Assembly: GCA_033002965.1 (NCBI GenBank)
Contig: JAURVB010012918.1
Span: forward strand, 1 to 64,000
Reading direction: 5' to 3'
DNA: 64,000 nucleotides
Source: Piper betle
Lineage: Eukaryota; Streptophyta; Magnoliopsida; Piperales; Piperaceae
Shown piece after piece: positions 23,773-34,288 of this stretch (the stretch's first letter is position 1; every line of letters begins with the position of its first letter). Both the position numbers and the translations under genes were made by a program. Under the pieces are notes generated by a model that made no database searches, was not told the origin of the DNA, and saw nothing but the letters and a program-made list of their open reading frames with translations.

Positions 23773-24692
23773 TGTATAGACCTGCCCGTTTTGAGCCACG
23801 AGCCAAGTGTTACTATATTAAACTACGTGTCTCCTAAATTAATTTCCTATTAATTTTCAAGATTTTAAATAAATCCATAACCATAAATTTAATATACAAA
23901 TGCTCGAAATAATCTAAATCCCATCAACAGAACCAAAATCCCACTGCCATGCAAACAATCTCGAGAAGAGAATAGTCCAATAATAGAGTCCTCCAGCTGT
24001 CCCGACTCTACCCGTCCTTCCATGCTCATACCTGCGGAGGCAATCCGCATTAGTGAGAAAAACACTAAGTTACATAATTACAAGAAATAATTAATATATT
24101 CCCCACAAACATCTGAATTACGTCTTTTAGTGATTATGAGCCTATGCTGAGCTCTTAATATATTGGGACGGTGGCCGCCCATCCAGCTAAAATCCCATGT
24201 ATGCGTACACACGCTACGTGGCCCTCGGCATGTAGTTACCGATATTTTCCATTGACTCACCCTCTCGGTATCACAAGTGCATAATGAGCCATCTTGCGCC
24301 ACTGTGCCTTGTCACCCCTTTGGACACGGGGGCAGGTATTTAATCTTTCAGGGGGTGCTGCCCTATGTCAGACTAAGTCAATTCATTGACCCCAGTTGCG
24401 CTCGGCGTATAGTGGTCGAATATGAATTCAAGTCGACTAAGACTCAAACATAGTAATTTTTTTAAGGGTGGTGCCCTGTGTCAGATTGAGCCAATTCTTT
24501 GACCCCGGTTGTGATCGGTGCATGGTGATCGAATGTGGAATCAAGTCGACCAAGACTCCCAAATCAAATTATATAACATTTCAAGTAGTTATACGAACCT
24601 GGAAATGTGATGAGACACCTGCAACTATGACACATGATCTTAATATGAATGTAATTTCTCTTAAGCCAAATGTGCTCACAAGCTATCTTGAG
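23773..24692 (-). mobile_element. 5' LTR of the short-internal reverse element
   Basis: It starts TGTATAGACCTGCCC and has a shortened palindromic box (24034-24048). There is no tandem array where others carry one. Two copies of the TCAATTCATTGACCCC box lie at about 24360-24440 and 24475-24560. 24470-24692 matches 22794-23021 of the partner LTR, then the match stops. The small open frames are not supported as genes. Confidence 0.65.
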
Positions 24693-24972
24693 GTTTGTGT
24701 CATTGTGACTATGGCTGGGACTATCCTGTCTAGGTAATGGACGGGATGGGGCCCTGATCTATGTCCTATGAGTCTGTTTCACAATCTTGCTAGTAATCCC
24801 TAGTCTAATCTGATCACCCTGTCACTCCAATGTTTGGTAAGAATATCTGCAAACCAGTAACATTATGACAGAATAATACCTGTCAGCATAACTCGGAGCA
24901 GCTTTCACACACATGTAACCTGTAATTCATCTACCATCTTAATCAACCAAGAGTTAGCTTCGATACCACGAC
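24693..24972 (-). mobile_element. Leader of a reverse family B element
   Basis: It ends with GCTTCGATACCACG (24957-24970), a reverse primer site, immediately before the LTR at 24973. No gag is left, and the left edge is a truncation at 24692/24693. Confidence 0.6.
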
Positions 24973-27211
24973 TATAACACCTAGTTTTGGTTCACTTGTG
25001 AACCAACTCGATAATGTTACTGGCAACTGAACGATTCACTAATCTACTAATTTGGTTAAGCCAACAAGGATCTACCCTCGGTGTCTCAAGATGGTGATGC
25101 AACGTGCAAAGCATGAATGCGATGCGTGGGTTCTAACATATTCCTACACGCAATCAAACATAAAACAAGCCAAACAAGTGAAAATTTTAAAGAAATTAGT
25201 TATTTCTAAAACAAAATGGATACAATCTCCCCTAAAGGTTCAATAGGGACCACCTTGTCAACAATAAGTAGTTTAAAGAAATTAGTTATTGCCCTTCCTC
25301 ATAGAACTTCATAAAGGAAAAAACGAGGAGCTATCGACCTCTCATCCTCATTCATTGGCCACTTTAAACTATCCCTTGCGCGGGAAAATTATTCTTTCCT
25401 TTTAGCTCTCTACATCCTCCGTATCACCCCTACCCCAGAGTATAGAGGCTAGGTACTCTCAGGCATGCGCCTTCAGTTGAAACCACAAGTCTAGACATGC
25501 ACTGCATAATAGTACCCCTAAACGTCCACACTTCTCCGGGTTTGAGGAACTCAATGGTAGAGTTATTTAGATCCCTCAGGAATGGAGTGGATGGTCACTA
25601 ATTCCAGAGCCAGCTTTAACGAACACACGCCCTATGTCAAGATGTGGTTGTAAGTTTTGCCTCGTCTCATCTTTCACTAAAAACTCAAAATTACATGCAC
25701 ATAGGTCTGGGTATGGATTTATATAATAGGCCCAAAGGCATTGTGATATGGATCTGAGCTTTTTAAAACAAACTCGAGGGAACTAATCCTCTAGGTTTAT
25801 TAATCTGAAAATCTCATATGACTAGATGGCCCATGTGGTGTGGGATACACTAAATCCACCACTCGATATGTCTACTTACCTCTCAAAACAAAACACGACA
25901 TAGTATAGATGTCAAACCAGAAGCGAGCCCTAAATGGACCGGTAGAAGCTCCAATCGTGCCCACACACCTAAGCGGTGAGCATCTGCTCCGTACCTACAC
26001 ATCAAACTAAAAGTTCATGCCTACTTATGATGCATTCACACATCCTGTAACATACACACATCAATAGATACTCACAACAATCACACATCAATCCCAATCT
26101 ATAGAAGACTTCCTATGCTACGTTGCATTAGATATCGATAATTACTTTGTTTACCTAATTAGTTCCTTAGCATTCATTTTAATATTATTAAATCAATAAA
26201 ATCTTATTTTTATTACAATAAAATAGTTAACATGGCAATCCATCAATCCTTGCACCTTGTTCTAAAAATTATCACCTATAAGAAATTTAATCAGAGTTAA
26301 TTACACCTCGAATTGTTAACAATCTGCGATGACTAGGGTTTTCTCGTACGACTTGAGACTTGAATTCGGTACCCAGCAGCATCGAAAGTTCAATCGGGTT
26401 CTATTGGATGAATTTGGTGAAAAATTTTTTCACATTACAATTAATCCGATTTTTTGGCAATTTTTGGCGTTTTCTAAAAATTTTCGGCTGGTTTCCTACC
26501 GCTTTCTAGTGGCTTTCTGGTGAGGCAATTGGGGGTATTGGTCAGCACCGACTTGGTGACCTTGACCCAATGGTGGTGGCGGTGAGGATGGCAATAGTGG
26601 CTATGATCGGCAGCAGCGGTGACGAGTTGGCCGGAGTGGGTCGACTTGTCTTATTGGCCCACAACTAGTCTCGGCGGCGGCACTGGGGCACTCAGGGCAG
26701 CACAATGACGACATGGAGGGGCTCGTTGAAGTTGATCAGCTTGGATGCGGCAGCCATAGGTGGTGTTGGTGGCAAGTACGGGGGCAGTGATTGGTGGCGA
26801 CAGGGGTTTGGGGGAGAAATTGTTGGGGGTGAAGTTCGGCAGTAGTTTTGTGAATAAAACTTAACTCGAGTAAAAAATAATAACTAACTCGTAATAAATC
26901 CTAAACAAATTGAGAAAAATATGGAAAAATCCCATAAATTATAATACACACCATAACATCACTATGACGTGTTCTATAACTAATAACCTGCCCAAACTAC
27001 TCTATAAGGCATGATAATGTATTATTCAACCTAAAAAAATTGTACAATCAAATAAATAAAAAACACTTTATAATATTATATACTATGATAACTCATATCT
27101 CATTATCTTTTTGACATTATCATCGTATATTCAAGGCTTACTGTTCATAACTCACAGTTGGCCTTGACTTAGCACATGATTAATGAAATTGACTCGACTT
27201 GAACTAACGGT

Positions 27212-29729
27212 TAGGGCTGCTAATTGAGCGAGCCAGCTTGTGTGCATTTGGTGTTCAGCTCAGCTCAACTCGAATAAAAAATTGACATTTAAATGCTCGA
27301 ACCCGAACTTGACTCGCACTCGAATTGTACAAGTCGATTTTGAGCAGTGTTTGACTAAATTATAACTCAAACTCTACTTGAAATTGACTTGTACCTTGAC
27401 TCAAACTTGACTTAATATTATAATATAATAATATACATGAAATCACTTGCCTAATCAATGTACATTTAAAAATGTGACAAGGGGGATTCTTCCCAGCCTC
27501 CAATTTTCAATCGTCTCTTTCCTTCGTGGCTTCCTAATGGTCCTTTGCTTTCTTGGCTTATCTAGTTAATAGTTATCTATATGAAAACATCACATAAGTT
27601 TAAGAAAAAAGAAAAAAAAATTTAATTGGGGATGCACACTTATATTAAAAATTTCTTCCATGCTTGCTAATAACATGATATGAAAAATACTTACATGAAA
27701 AAATAAAGCACTAAATCAATCCCAAAAAATAAATATCTAACAAATATAATCAAAATAGAAATCAAACATAGAAAATTATTCTTTTTTTGAAAAAATATCA
27801 AAAAATTTAAATTGGCTTAATTCAATTTAATTATATAGCATTTTATTAGATTTTATTATATCTTATTATATCTTATTTCATATTTTTGCGATTTATTTTA
27901 ATATTATTAACAGGAGTAGGGAGCGAGTTAAATTTTATTTAATAACTACCCTTGCATGCATTTTCTCCCCAACCAAAAATGCCTCTTTAACTTCCCTCCT
28001 GGTCGCCCTCTTCTTCTTATAGCCGCGCAGCGCCGCCACCACCACTGTGGCCAATTCAAACCATCCTCTCCGACCCATCATTGTCCTCATCCGCTTGGAC
28101 TATAGTTTGACTTACCTGGTGTTCCCAAAGTGCAGCTCTTCCACTCATGGCCACCATCTTCTTCTTGCTGTCATTGCCACTGCTGTGGCCGCCCGGAGCC
28201 TTCATCTCTGACCAACTTCCCTGACCCATCATGAGCCTCCTCTGCCTGGACCATGGATTGACTTCTCGGCATTCCCAAATTGCAACTCTTCCTCTCCTGG
28301 CCACCTTCGTCTTTTGGCCTCCGCTGCCATCGCTGCCACAATTGTGGCCAACCGGAGCCCTCATCTCAAACCACCTTCCCCGACCCTAGCCCATCATCGT
28401 CCTCCTATGCCCGAACCATGGTCTGAGTTCCCCGGCAATCACAAAGTGCAACTCTTCCTCTTGGCTGCCTTCTTCTTCTGGCCACCGCCGCTGCCATTGT
28501 GGCTGACCGATGCCTTCATATCCAACCACATTCCCCAACCCATAACCATCATCCTCCGCTCGGTCCGTGGATTGACTTCCCCAGCATTCTAGAAGTGCAA
28601 CTCTTCCTCTCGGCCACCTTCTTCTTCTGTCTGCCGCGGTCGCCACCACTGTAGCCGATCAGAGCCTTCATCTCTAACAACCTTCCCCGCCCCATCACCA
28701 TCATCCACCTCCCGGACCGCAGCCGGAGCTCCCCAGCATTCCAAAAGTGCAACTCTTCCTCCCAGCCGCCTTCTTCTTCTGACTGCCGCCACCCCCGTTG
28801 CCGCTGTTGTGGCCAACTAAAGCCGTCATCTCCGACCACCTTCCCCGACCCATCGCCATCATCCTTCACTGAATCGCATCCTGACTTCCTCGGCTTTCCT
28901 GAAGTGCAACTCTTCCTCCCGGCCACCTACTTCTTTTGGCCACTCGTGCCATTGCTAAGTATACCTAATGAAAAATTTAATAATTAAAAATTGAATACAT
29001 GGTATGTGATTGACTAACTTGATGTAATTAAAAATTATGTTATGATTATTGTTATGATGGAATAGTAAATCATTGTATTTATTGATTACAATGATCATGA
29101 TGAATATGATGACTGTCAATAAATAAGTTATGATAAACTTCAATATAAATGAGTGGGAGTCTCCAATATGCTCTGGTATTTATTTGATAAACTTGTTTGC
29201 ATGTTTTAAACGTTAATCAGTGCTAGTAAGTTGCTTCCGACAATTAATTAATTTGTTAATGATTGAAACTAGGTTTTTTGAAATTAAGAGCATATTTTTC
29301 TAGCTCAATTTGTTTAGTTTGATTACTTGAAATTGAATGTTTAGTATTTTAGATATTTTTTCTTCATTGCAACTTCTTTGGTTTGTGTAATTACTAATTT
29401 AATTGGTAATGACTAGTGCATCTATTGTTGGCTGTTAATTTTAATCTCTACAATTGGGTATTTTTCTCCTAAACAAGCTACTTTCAACCTCATGATCGAT
29501 CTAGTTTTGAACTCCCAAACGAGTTGGTTTTGAGCTCCTCAAAATTAAATAGTTTAAGTGTATTCGAGCTCGAGTGAGTTTGAACAGCATAAAAAATGTT
29601 GGAGTTGATTTCATGTATATATGTTCAAAACTTGTTCAATCTTGAGTTAAATTCGAAGGAACTTTGAGCTATTCGAATCAAGTTTGAGCACAAGTTGAGC
29701 TTGGCTCGCTTGCTTGTCTAGCAACCCGA
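27212..29729. mobile_element. Non-autonomous hAT-like DNA transposon
   Basis: This 2.5-kb insertion in a B LTR begins TAGGGCTGCTAA and ends TAGCAACCCGA. These are imperfect inverted ends of the YAGGG type used by hAT elements. The 8-bp flanks CTAACGGT (27204-27211) and CTGACAGT (29730-29737) match at 6 of 8 positions, both differences being transitions; 8-bp duplications are typical of hAT. Both ends carry many short words such as GCTCAACTCGAA and GAGCTCGAGTGAG, like subterminal transposase sites. No transposase is visible. It could instead be another DNA transposon class, as the ends are decayed. Confidence 0.6.
28000..28960. repeat. About 150-bp tandem repeat, six units, inside the hAT-like element
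   Basis: The word TGCAACTCTTCCTC (or TGCAGCTCTTCC) starts at 28131, 28281, 28447, 28596, 28748 and 28905, giving spacings of 150, 166, 149, 152 and 157. Units are C/T-rich with ACCTTCTTCTTCTG and CACCACTGTGGCC. Long frames on the minus strand reflect the repeat. The uneven spacing argues against a conserved protein. Confidence 0.8.
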
Positions 29730-29789
29730 CTGACAGTTGACCAATTGGTTCACTAATCTATAACTCTGACTCGAGTCATGGGTTTAACA

Positions 29790-30035
29790 GTATCAGAGCT
29801 ACCTGGTTTTATGTTCGATGGTGGGCTTGACTATTGATGTAGACTAAGCAATTGGTCACAGTCAAGAAAAGAATGTGGGTTGGGGAAAGCAACGAGCCAA
29901 CTATATGAATCTTGAGGACAAAATTTTCTAAGGTGGGTGGACTATGAGATCCCTCAACTTTGTATAATATCTAATACTTAGGTAAGATCTTATTTAAAAG
30001 TGGGAATCAACTATAGATCTTTCACTTTGGTTTAC
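29790..30035 (+). mobile_element. TRIM internal region and first part of its LTR
   Basis: GTATCAGAGC (29790-29799) and the ATGTTCGATGGTGGGCT stretch match TRIM internal regions. AAGGTGGGTGGAC precedes an LTR start at 29943 (TATGAGATCCC). The LTR breaks off near 30035 after about 93 bp and resumes at 39920. It abuts the B LTR end at 29789 without a TRIM LTR on that side. Confidence 0.75.
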
Positions 30036-30537
30036 AAGCCTCACTGAACAACTCGACAGCCTCATGGATCAACACAATACAAGAAGATGGACAAAGCCCT
30101 TGGAAATTGGACCCCATCTCACAATTACAAGAGTTTTCTCACCCCTCTCTTCCCATCACAATCAAGAAAAACCTGGTGTTAAGTAGTAGGAAAATAGCTT
30201 TCAAATTCAATATGGACATTATGAGTTCTTGGTTATACCTTTTGGTGTGACAAATGTACCAACAGCCTTTATGTCGCTCATGAATGCAGTATTTCACCCA
30301 TATTTGGACATGCTTATTATTGTATTCATGGATGACATTTTGGTCAATTTAAAGAATGAGAAGGAGCATACAAAGCACTCGTCCATTTCTCTTCAAGTTA
30401 TAAGTGAGAATCAGTTGTTCACCAAGCTCTCAAAGTGTGACTTCTAGTTAAATGAGGTAAACTTTCCCAGTCATATAATTTCAAACGGATGAATTGTAGT
30501 GGACCAATCCAAAGAGAAAGCGGTAACTATTTGACCA
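30036..30537 (+). pseudogene. Ty3/gypsy RT fragment inside a TRIM LTR, left part
   Basis: From about 30192 it encodes RT palm sequence (GHYEF-like start, IPFGVTNVPTAF, FMDDILV). A stop follows CDF near 30447, and remnants (VDQSKEKA) run to 30537. The frame resumes, after the 9.3-kb insertion, at 39864 as QRKSVTDM then a SCFLGLVGYYR-like sequence. In the RT motif the usual V of VDD is M. 30036-30190 is unassigned and may be part of the same captured segment. Confidence 0.75.
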
Positions 30538-30712
30538 TGTAAAGACCGTGGAAAAAAATTTTTTTAATATATTCGACTCGGGCAAAGAGAGATCGAACGT
30601 TAGAGAATTAATATTAATTATATTATATTATCTACCCGGTTAAGTCATGTTTATTCTATTTAACCGGTTACCCGGTTAAAGGAATTAAATACGGGTGTTA
30701 GTCTGTTTCCAC

Positions 30713-30742
30713 AAACCCTAGCCGTCATTTTATTTATAAAGG
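30713..30742 (+). promoter_or_regulatory. Candidate LTR promoter: telo-box and TATA
   Basis: AAACCCTAG (30713-30721), a plant telo-box, is followed by TATAAAGG (30735-30742) and then by a C/T-rich stretch (TTCTCTTCTCCTCTTC) as at many plant start sites. The pair is repeated at 37394-37423. If used, most of the LTR would be transcribed leader. Confidence 0.5.
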
Positions 30743-32470
30743 ATGTCCTCCACCCTAGCCTTCATTCGCATTCTCTTCTCCTCTTCGTTGCCAGCATGTC
30801 TTCTCCCTTGCTTAGGTATTCCTATCTCCCTCTTCTTAATTTTCTTGCGTGCATATTTTAATTTGATAATATGTTTTATAATCGTGAAGATTAAACGTTT
30901 AAAATCAATAAGAAAACAAATATAAATTTTACACAGGAGAAATTGCCGACGAGTTTCCCCTGTTCCTCGAGATGGGCAAGCACGGGCAAGCCCCGTCGGG
31001 AATCAGGGGCGACGACCGTTCCAACATCGGAAGATGATCCAACTATCTTCGTCGCTCAATATAGGGTTGATCACGCGGCTGTTGATGCCGGCCTAGAGTG
31101 GTGCATAGACAAAAACAGGGGACGGCGGTGAAAACAGGGGCGACGGCGGTGGGTGAAGAAATCCAGCCGTCCTAGGTGGCGACGGGTTCCAATAGGGCTG
31201 GGGAAGGTAGATAGGTGGTCGAGGGTGATGAGGCGACCACCCAATTGAGGCGGTGAAGCTCGCTAGCGGTGGAATCGCCGACGCAAGCGCGCTGCTAGGA
31301 AGGTGATGAGGGAGTCGCTGCGGCTGGAAAACGGGCGGAGTTGGCCGGGGCGACACAGCCAGGGCATGGCAGGGCTGGTGGATGACAATGGATGGCGGCG
31401 GGAGGTTGTCGGCGGCGGCGGCGGCTGGAGCACGCCTGGAGTTGGGAACAGAGCTCGCCGGGGAAGAAGAAGAAGAAGGGCGGTGGCAATTCTGTAAATA
31501 CTGGTTGACTCGATACCGACTCGAGTTAAAATAATACAAACACGTAATAAATCTTTAAAAATAATTATTTTAACAGGTTATCGTGTAAATTTATTAAACT
31601 AATTAGTTATTGGACGAAGTTGACATGGACATAAGTAATAAAAAAACAGTAATGAGAAACTGTCGATAATTAATTGACGTAATAAAAGCGATTAAATTAA
31701 ATCGGACAGTTATAAGTGATTAATAAATAAAGATGTTACCTTTACCATATTAAATTTAATATTAGGTAAATAAAGTGATCATTTTAATAACGAGTTAGTA
31801 ATGTAGAAAATGGGTTATTAAATTATAGTCGGGTAGCATCACTCACGTCGAACCTAAATAGCATAATGGAAATAAATTAAGTTCGAAACTTTATAAAGTC
31901 AAATAATTTAAAATAATTGTATTAATAATATTTATAAATTAAAATAATACAAATTATTTTAAATAATTTAATTGAACAACTTAATTAATTAAATTATTGT
32001 AAGTAATACTAGCGATTAAAAAAGATTATAACCGAAGGAAAATATACTAATAATAGTAATTAAATATTTAGGTATAAGTTGAAAATTATATTATTATTTG
32101 TTAGGTGTTAATTATGATCTAGATTATTAATGTAAAGTAGGATTTAAATGATTATGTCACATGAATAGTTTAATATTTAATATTGTTGAAATTTAATAGT
32201 AATATATATTAGTCACTTAGTTACATGCATTTCTACTCAAATAAAATTATAGTTATGTATAATTTTATGTCCTCGTTCAGATTAAGATCATTGGTCGCAG
32301 CTGCAAGTTCGAAATATCCAGGTCCGTATAATTATTTAAAATGTTGTATTTTCCCTTGTGGATAACCTGGTCAGCCTGAGCCCAGATTCGACCACCATGC
32401 ACTGAGTGCAACCGGGGTCAAGGAATTGACTCAGTCTGACACGGGCTATGCCCTTCATAATCAACATAAT

Positions 32471-32912
32471 GGACATGATGGACTGACCCATCAGCCAATA
32501 AATTGGACATGGCGGATTGGACTCGCCAGCCAATTACGGACATGGTGGATTGGACCCACTAGCCGATAACGGACATGGCGGATTGGACTCGCCAGCCGGT
32601 AATGGACATGATGGACTGACCCATCAGCCAATAAATTGGACATGGCGGATTGGACTCGCCAGCCAATTACGGACATGGTGGACTAACCCATCAGCCAATA
32701 GATGGACATGGTGGACTGACCCATCAGCTAACTAATGGACATGGTGGATTGGACTCACCAGCTGATAACGGACATGGCGGATTGGACTCGCCAGCCAGTA
32801 ATGTACATGATGGACTGACCCATCACCCAATAGGTGGACATGGTGGACTGACCCATCAGCCAACTAATGGACATGGTGGACTGAACCATCAGCTAATAAA
32901 TGGTCATGTTGG
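32471..32912 (+). repeat. LTR minisatellite type P (33/34-bp subunits, 133-bp higher-order unit)
   Basis: Subunits start GGACATGG and carry GGATTGGAC and CAGCCAATA or CAGCCGGTAAT. Four subunits (34+33+33+33) make a 133-bp unit, seen in one interval here and three in the 3' LTR. Since 133 is not a multiple of 3, successive units change frame. The frames are not coding. Confidence 0.9.
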
Positions 32913-33002
32913 AATGGTCACAAGTGCCAATATTATAGATAATGATAGGGAGTTTATGGACTTGTTTTATTTAATTATACGGCTTAGTGGTTAATCACTA
33001 AC

Positions 33003-33018
33003 GCGGAATTGCCTCCGC
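33003..33018 (+). promoter_or_regulatory. Conserved palindromic LTR box
   Basis: GCGGAATTGCCTCCGC has complementary GCGGA and TCCGC arms around a 6-base loop and is followed by AGGT. It recurs at 312-327, 24034-24048, 39493-39508, 45727-45742, 47051-47066 and 53273-53288 in LTRs whose arrays differ. Its job is unknown. CCTCCGCAG followed by GT also looks like a splice acceptor. Confidence 0.6.
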
Positions 33019-33124
33019 AGGTTAGTAGCTGAATCTAAAGACTAAGAGACGACAGGGTGGTTTTTCTACCAACGCAGGTGGTGAACGGTTAATAAGTGGA
33101 CTTCTCTTTTTACTTTTCTTGTGT

Positions 33125-33142
33125 TATAAATGTGGCTATGGG
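33125..33142 (+). promoter_or_regulatory. Conserved TATAAATGTGGCTATGGG box near LTR end
   Basis: It is found about 240 bp before the LTR end and followed by AAACGGTCCAAGACTGTGGG. Close versions occur at 19375, 39616, 45825-45870, 53399 and near 55577, and reversed near 190-225. It is a second candidate core promoter or an RNA processing signal. Confidence 0.45.
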
Positions 33143-33369
33143 AAACGGTCCAAGACTGTGGGATAATTACTTCATGCATTGTCATTTGAAAATAAGTTCT
33201 TTTGAGTTAGAAATGCTAGACTTATTTGCTTCATATTATTCATGTAACCTTTTAAGTAACAGCTGGTCCGGTTAGGATTGGTTGTTATAGGGTTGGTTTT
33301 TGTTAAATTTTGAGTAACACCCTGCCAGCAAGGCCCACAATATCGTGAAAAATGGCGGGTCGTTACAGG

Positions 33370-33381
33370 TGGTATCAGAGC
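33370..33381 (+). other. Primer binding site
   Basis: TGGTATCAGAGC starts 3 bases after the LTR end. It is complementary to the 3' end of plant initiator tRNA-Met, which primes minus-strand synthesis. Confidence 0.92.
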
Positions 33382-33553
33382 ACGGTTTCCCACAAGCTCA
33401 CATTTTATGACTCAAGTACCTTGTTGAAAAGTCCAATTATTATCTTTTCCCACTGTGTGTGTTATTAATTAACAAATTCATTCGCTAATATACCTAAGTC
33501 ATAATTGGGGAAGAAAAAACATATTAATGAACCATGATGGTTCAACGTTTCAC

Positions 33554-34288
33554 ATGGCAGGCACCTGTAGACAGTCAAGCCTATCTGCGCAGTCTAATTT
33601 CGAACACAGAGAATGTGTTGGCCTAGATCCTGACGGCCATATAGAGATCTAGCGCAGGCTTCAAAAAATACAAATTCTGTGGTTCAAAATATTGTTCAGC
33701 GGTTACCGAGAGTGGTAACAGGGAATGGAGCCTCAAACTCGGCAGCGGGTCCTAGTAATGTCCCAGATGGTGATCAGGGGAGTGCCCAAGGGTGGGCAAG
33801 GTTATCTGACCCGGGCGAGCGAGGGGAGCGTCCAAACCCAGTGCCACCGGTAATCCGACAAGTGGTGCCGCCAGCTGGTTGATGATAGTGATTGCTACAC
33901 TGTGAAAAAATTTAGAAAGAATAGAGCTGAGGTATTTATTGGAGGGATTGATCCAATGAAGGCGGAGAGCTGGATTGACATTACCGAAAAAGCGTTTAGA
34001 GCTTTATCTGTGCCTCACCGCCATCAAGTGAGATTGGCAACATGTATGCTTCAAGAGGAAGCATCTTATTGGTGGAAATCCATGGAGAAAACCACTTCCC
34101 ATCGACGTGAGATTTCCTCCATCGCGTGGGCGGAATTTGTGGCAGCTTTCAATGGACAATATTTTCCAGTGCTCGTTGTCCAGAAGAAAGCACCGGCGTT
34201 CGCCAATTTGGTTCAGGGGGAGGATTCAATCCAGGAATATGTGTATTCCCAGACAAACTTCCAGGGTTACCTCCTAAGCGGGGAGTAG
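33554..34288 (+). pseudogene. gag remnant of the 9.3-kb element
   Basis: A start MAGT at 33554 matches the gag start of the other copies (44074 region, 22455 reverse). A frameshift near 33603 and stops near 33885 break it. 33902-34288 encodes the capsid-like part with FIGGIDPMKAESWIDITEK, MLQEEASYWWKSM and [17 protein letters not shown]. After [14 protein letters not shown] the sequence leaves Gag, and no CCHC zinc knuckle is present. Gag would form the particle that packages the RNA; this copy cannot. Confidence 0.8.

Larger units (their letters stand above)
24973..29789 (-). mobile_element. Reverse family B LTR, split by a hAT-like element
   Basis: It starts TATAACACCTAG (degenerate TGTAACACC) and follows the solo B LTR 60958-63760. 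Matching parts include GAGCACTCTC/CTCGAGG-type blocks and the reverse of the GTAGGTACGGTGTAGGAGC region near 25960-26000. The end is CTGACTCGAGTCATGGGTTTAACA at 29789. Removing 27212-29729 and one duplication leaves about 2.29 kb. It is more decayed than the other B copies. Confidence 0.75.
30538..33367 (+). repeat. 5' LTR, 2830 bp
   Basis: It begins TGTAAAGACCGTGG and ends GGCGGGTCGTTACA. It contains a telo-box/TATA pair (30713-30742), a GC-rich block (31080-31490), an AT-rich block (31500-32260), the conserved GACTCAGTCTGACAC box (near 32425), the type P array, the palindromic box (33003-33018) and the TATAAATGTGGC box (33125). The segment 31172-31620 is absent from the 3' LTR. Confidence 0.95.

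Noticed and set aside
28056..28926. Minus-strand repeat protein in the 150-bp array
   Set aside because: Unit spacing (150, 166, 149, 152, 157) does not keep frame; no known domain.
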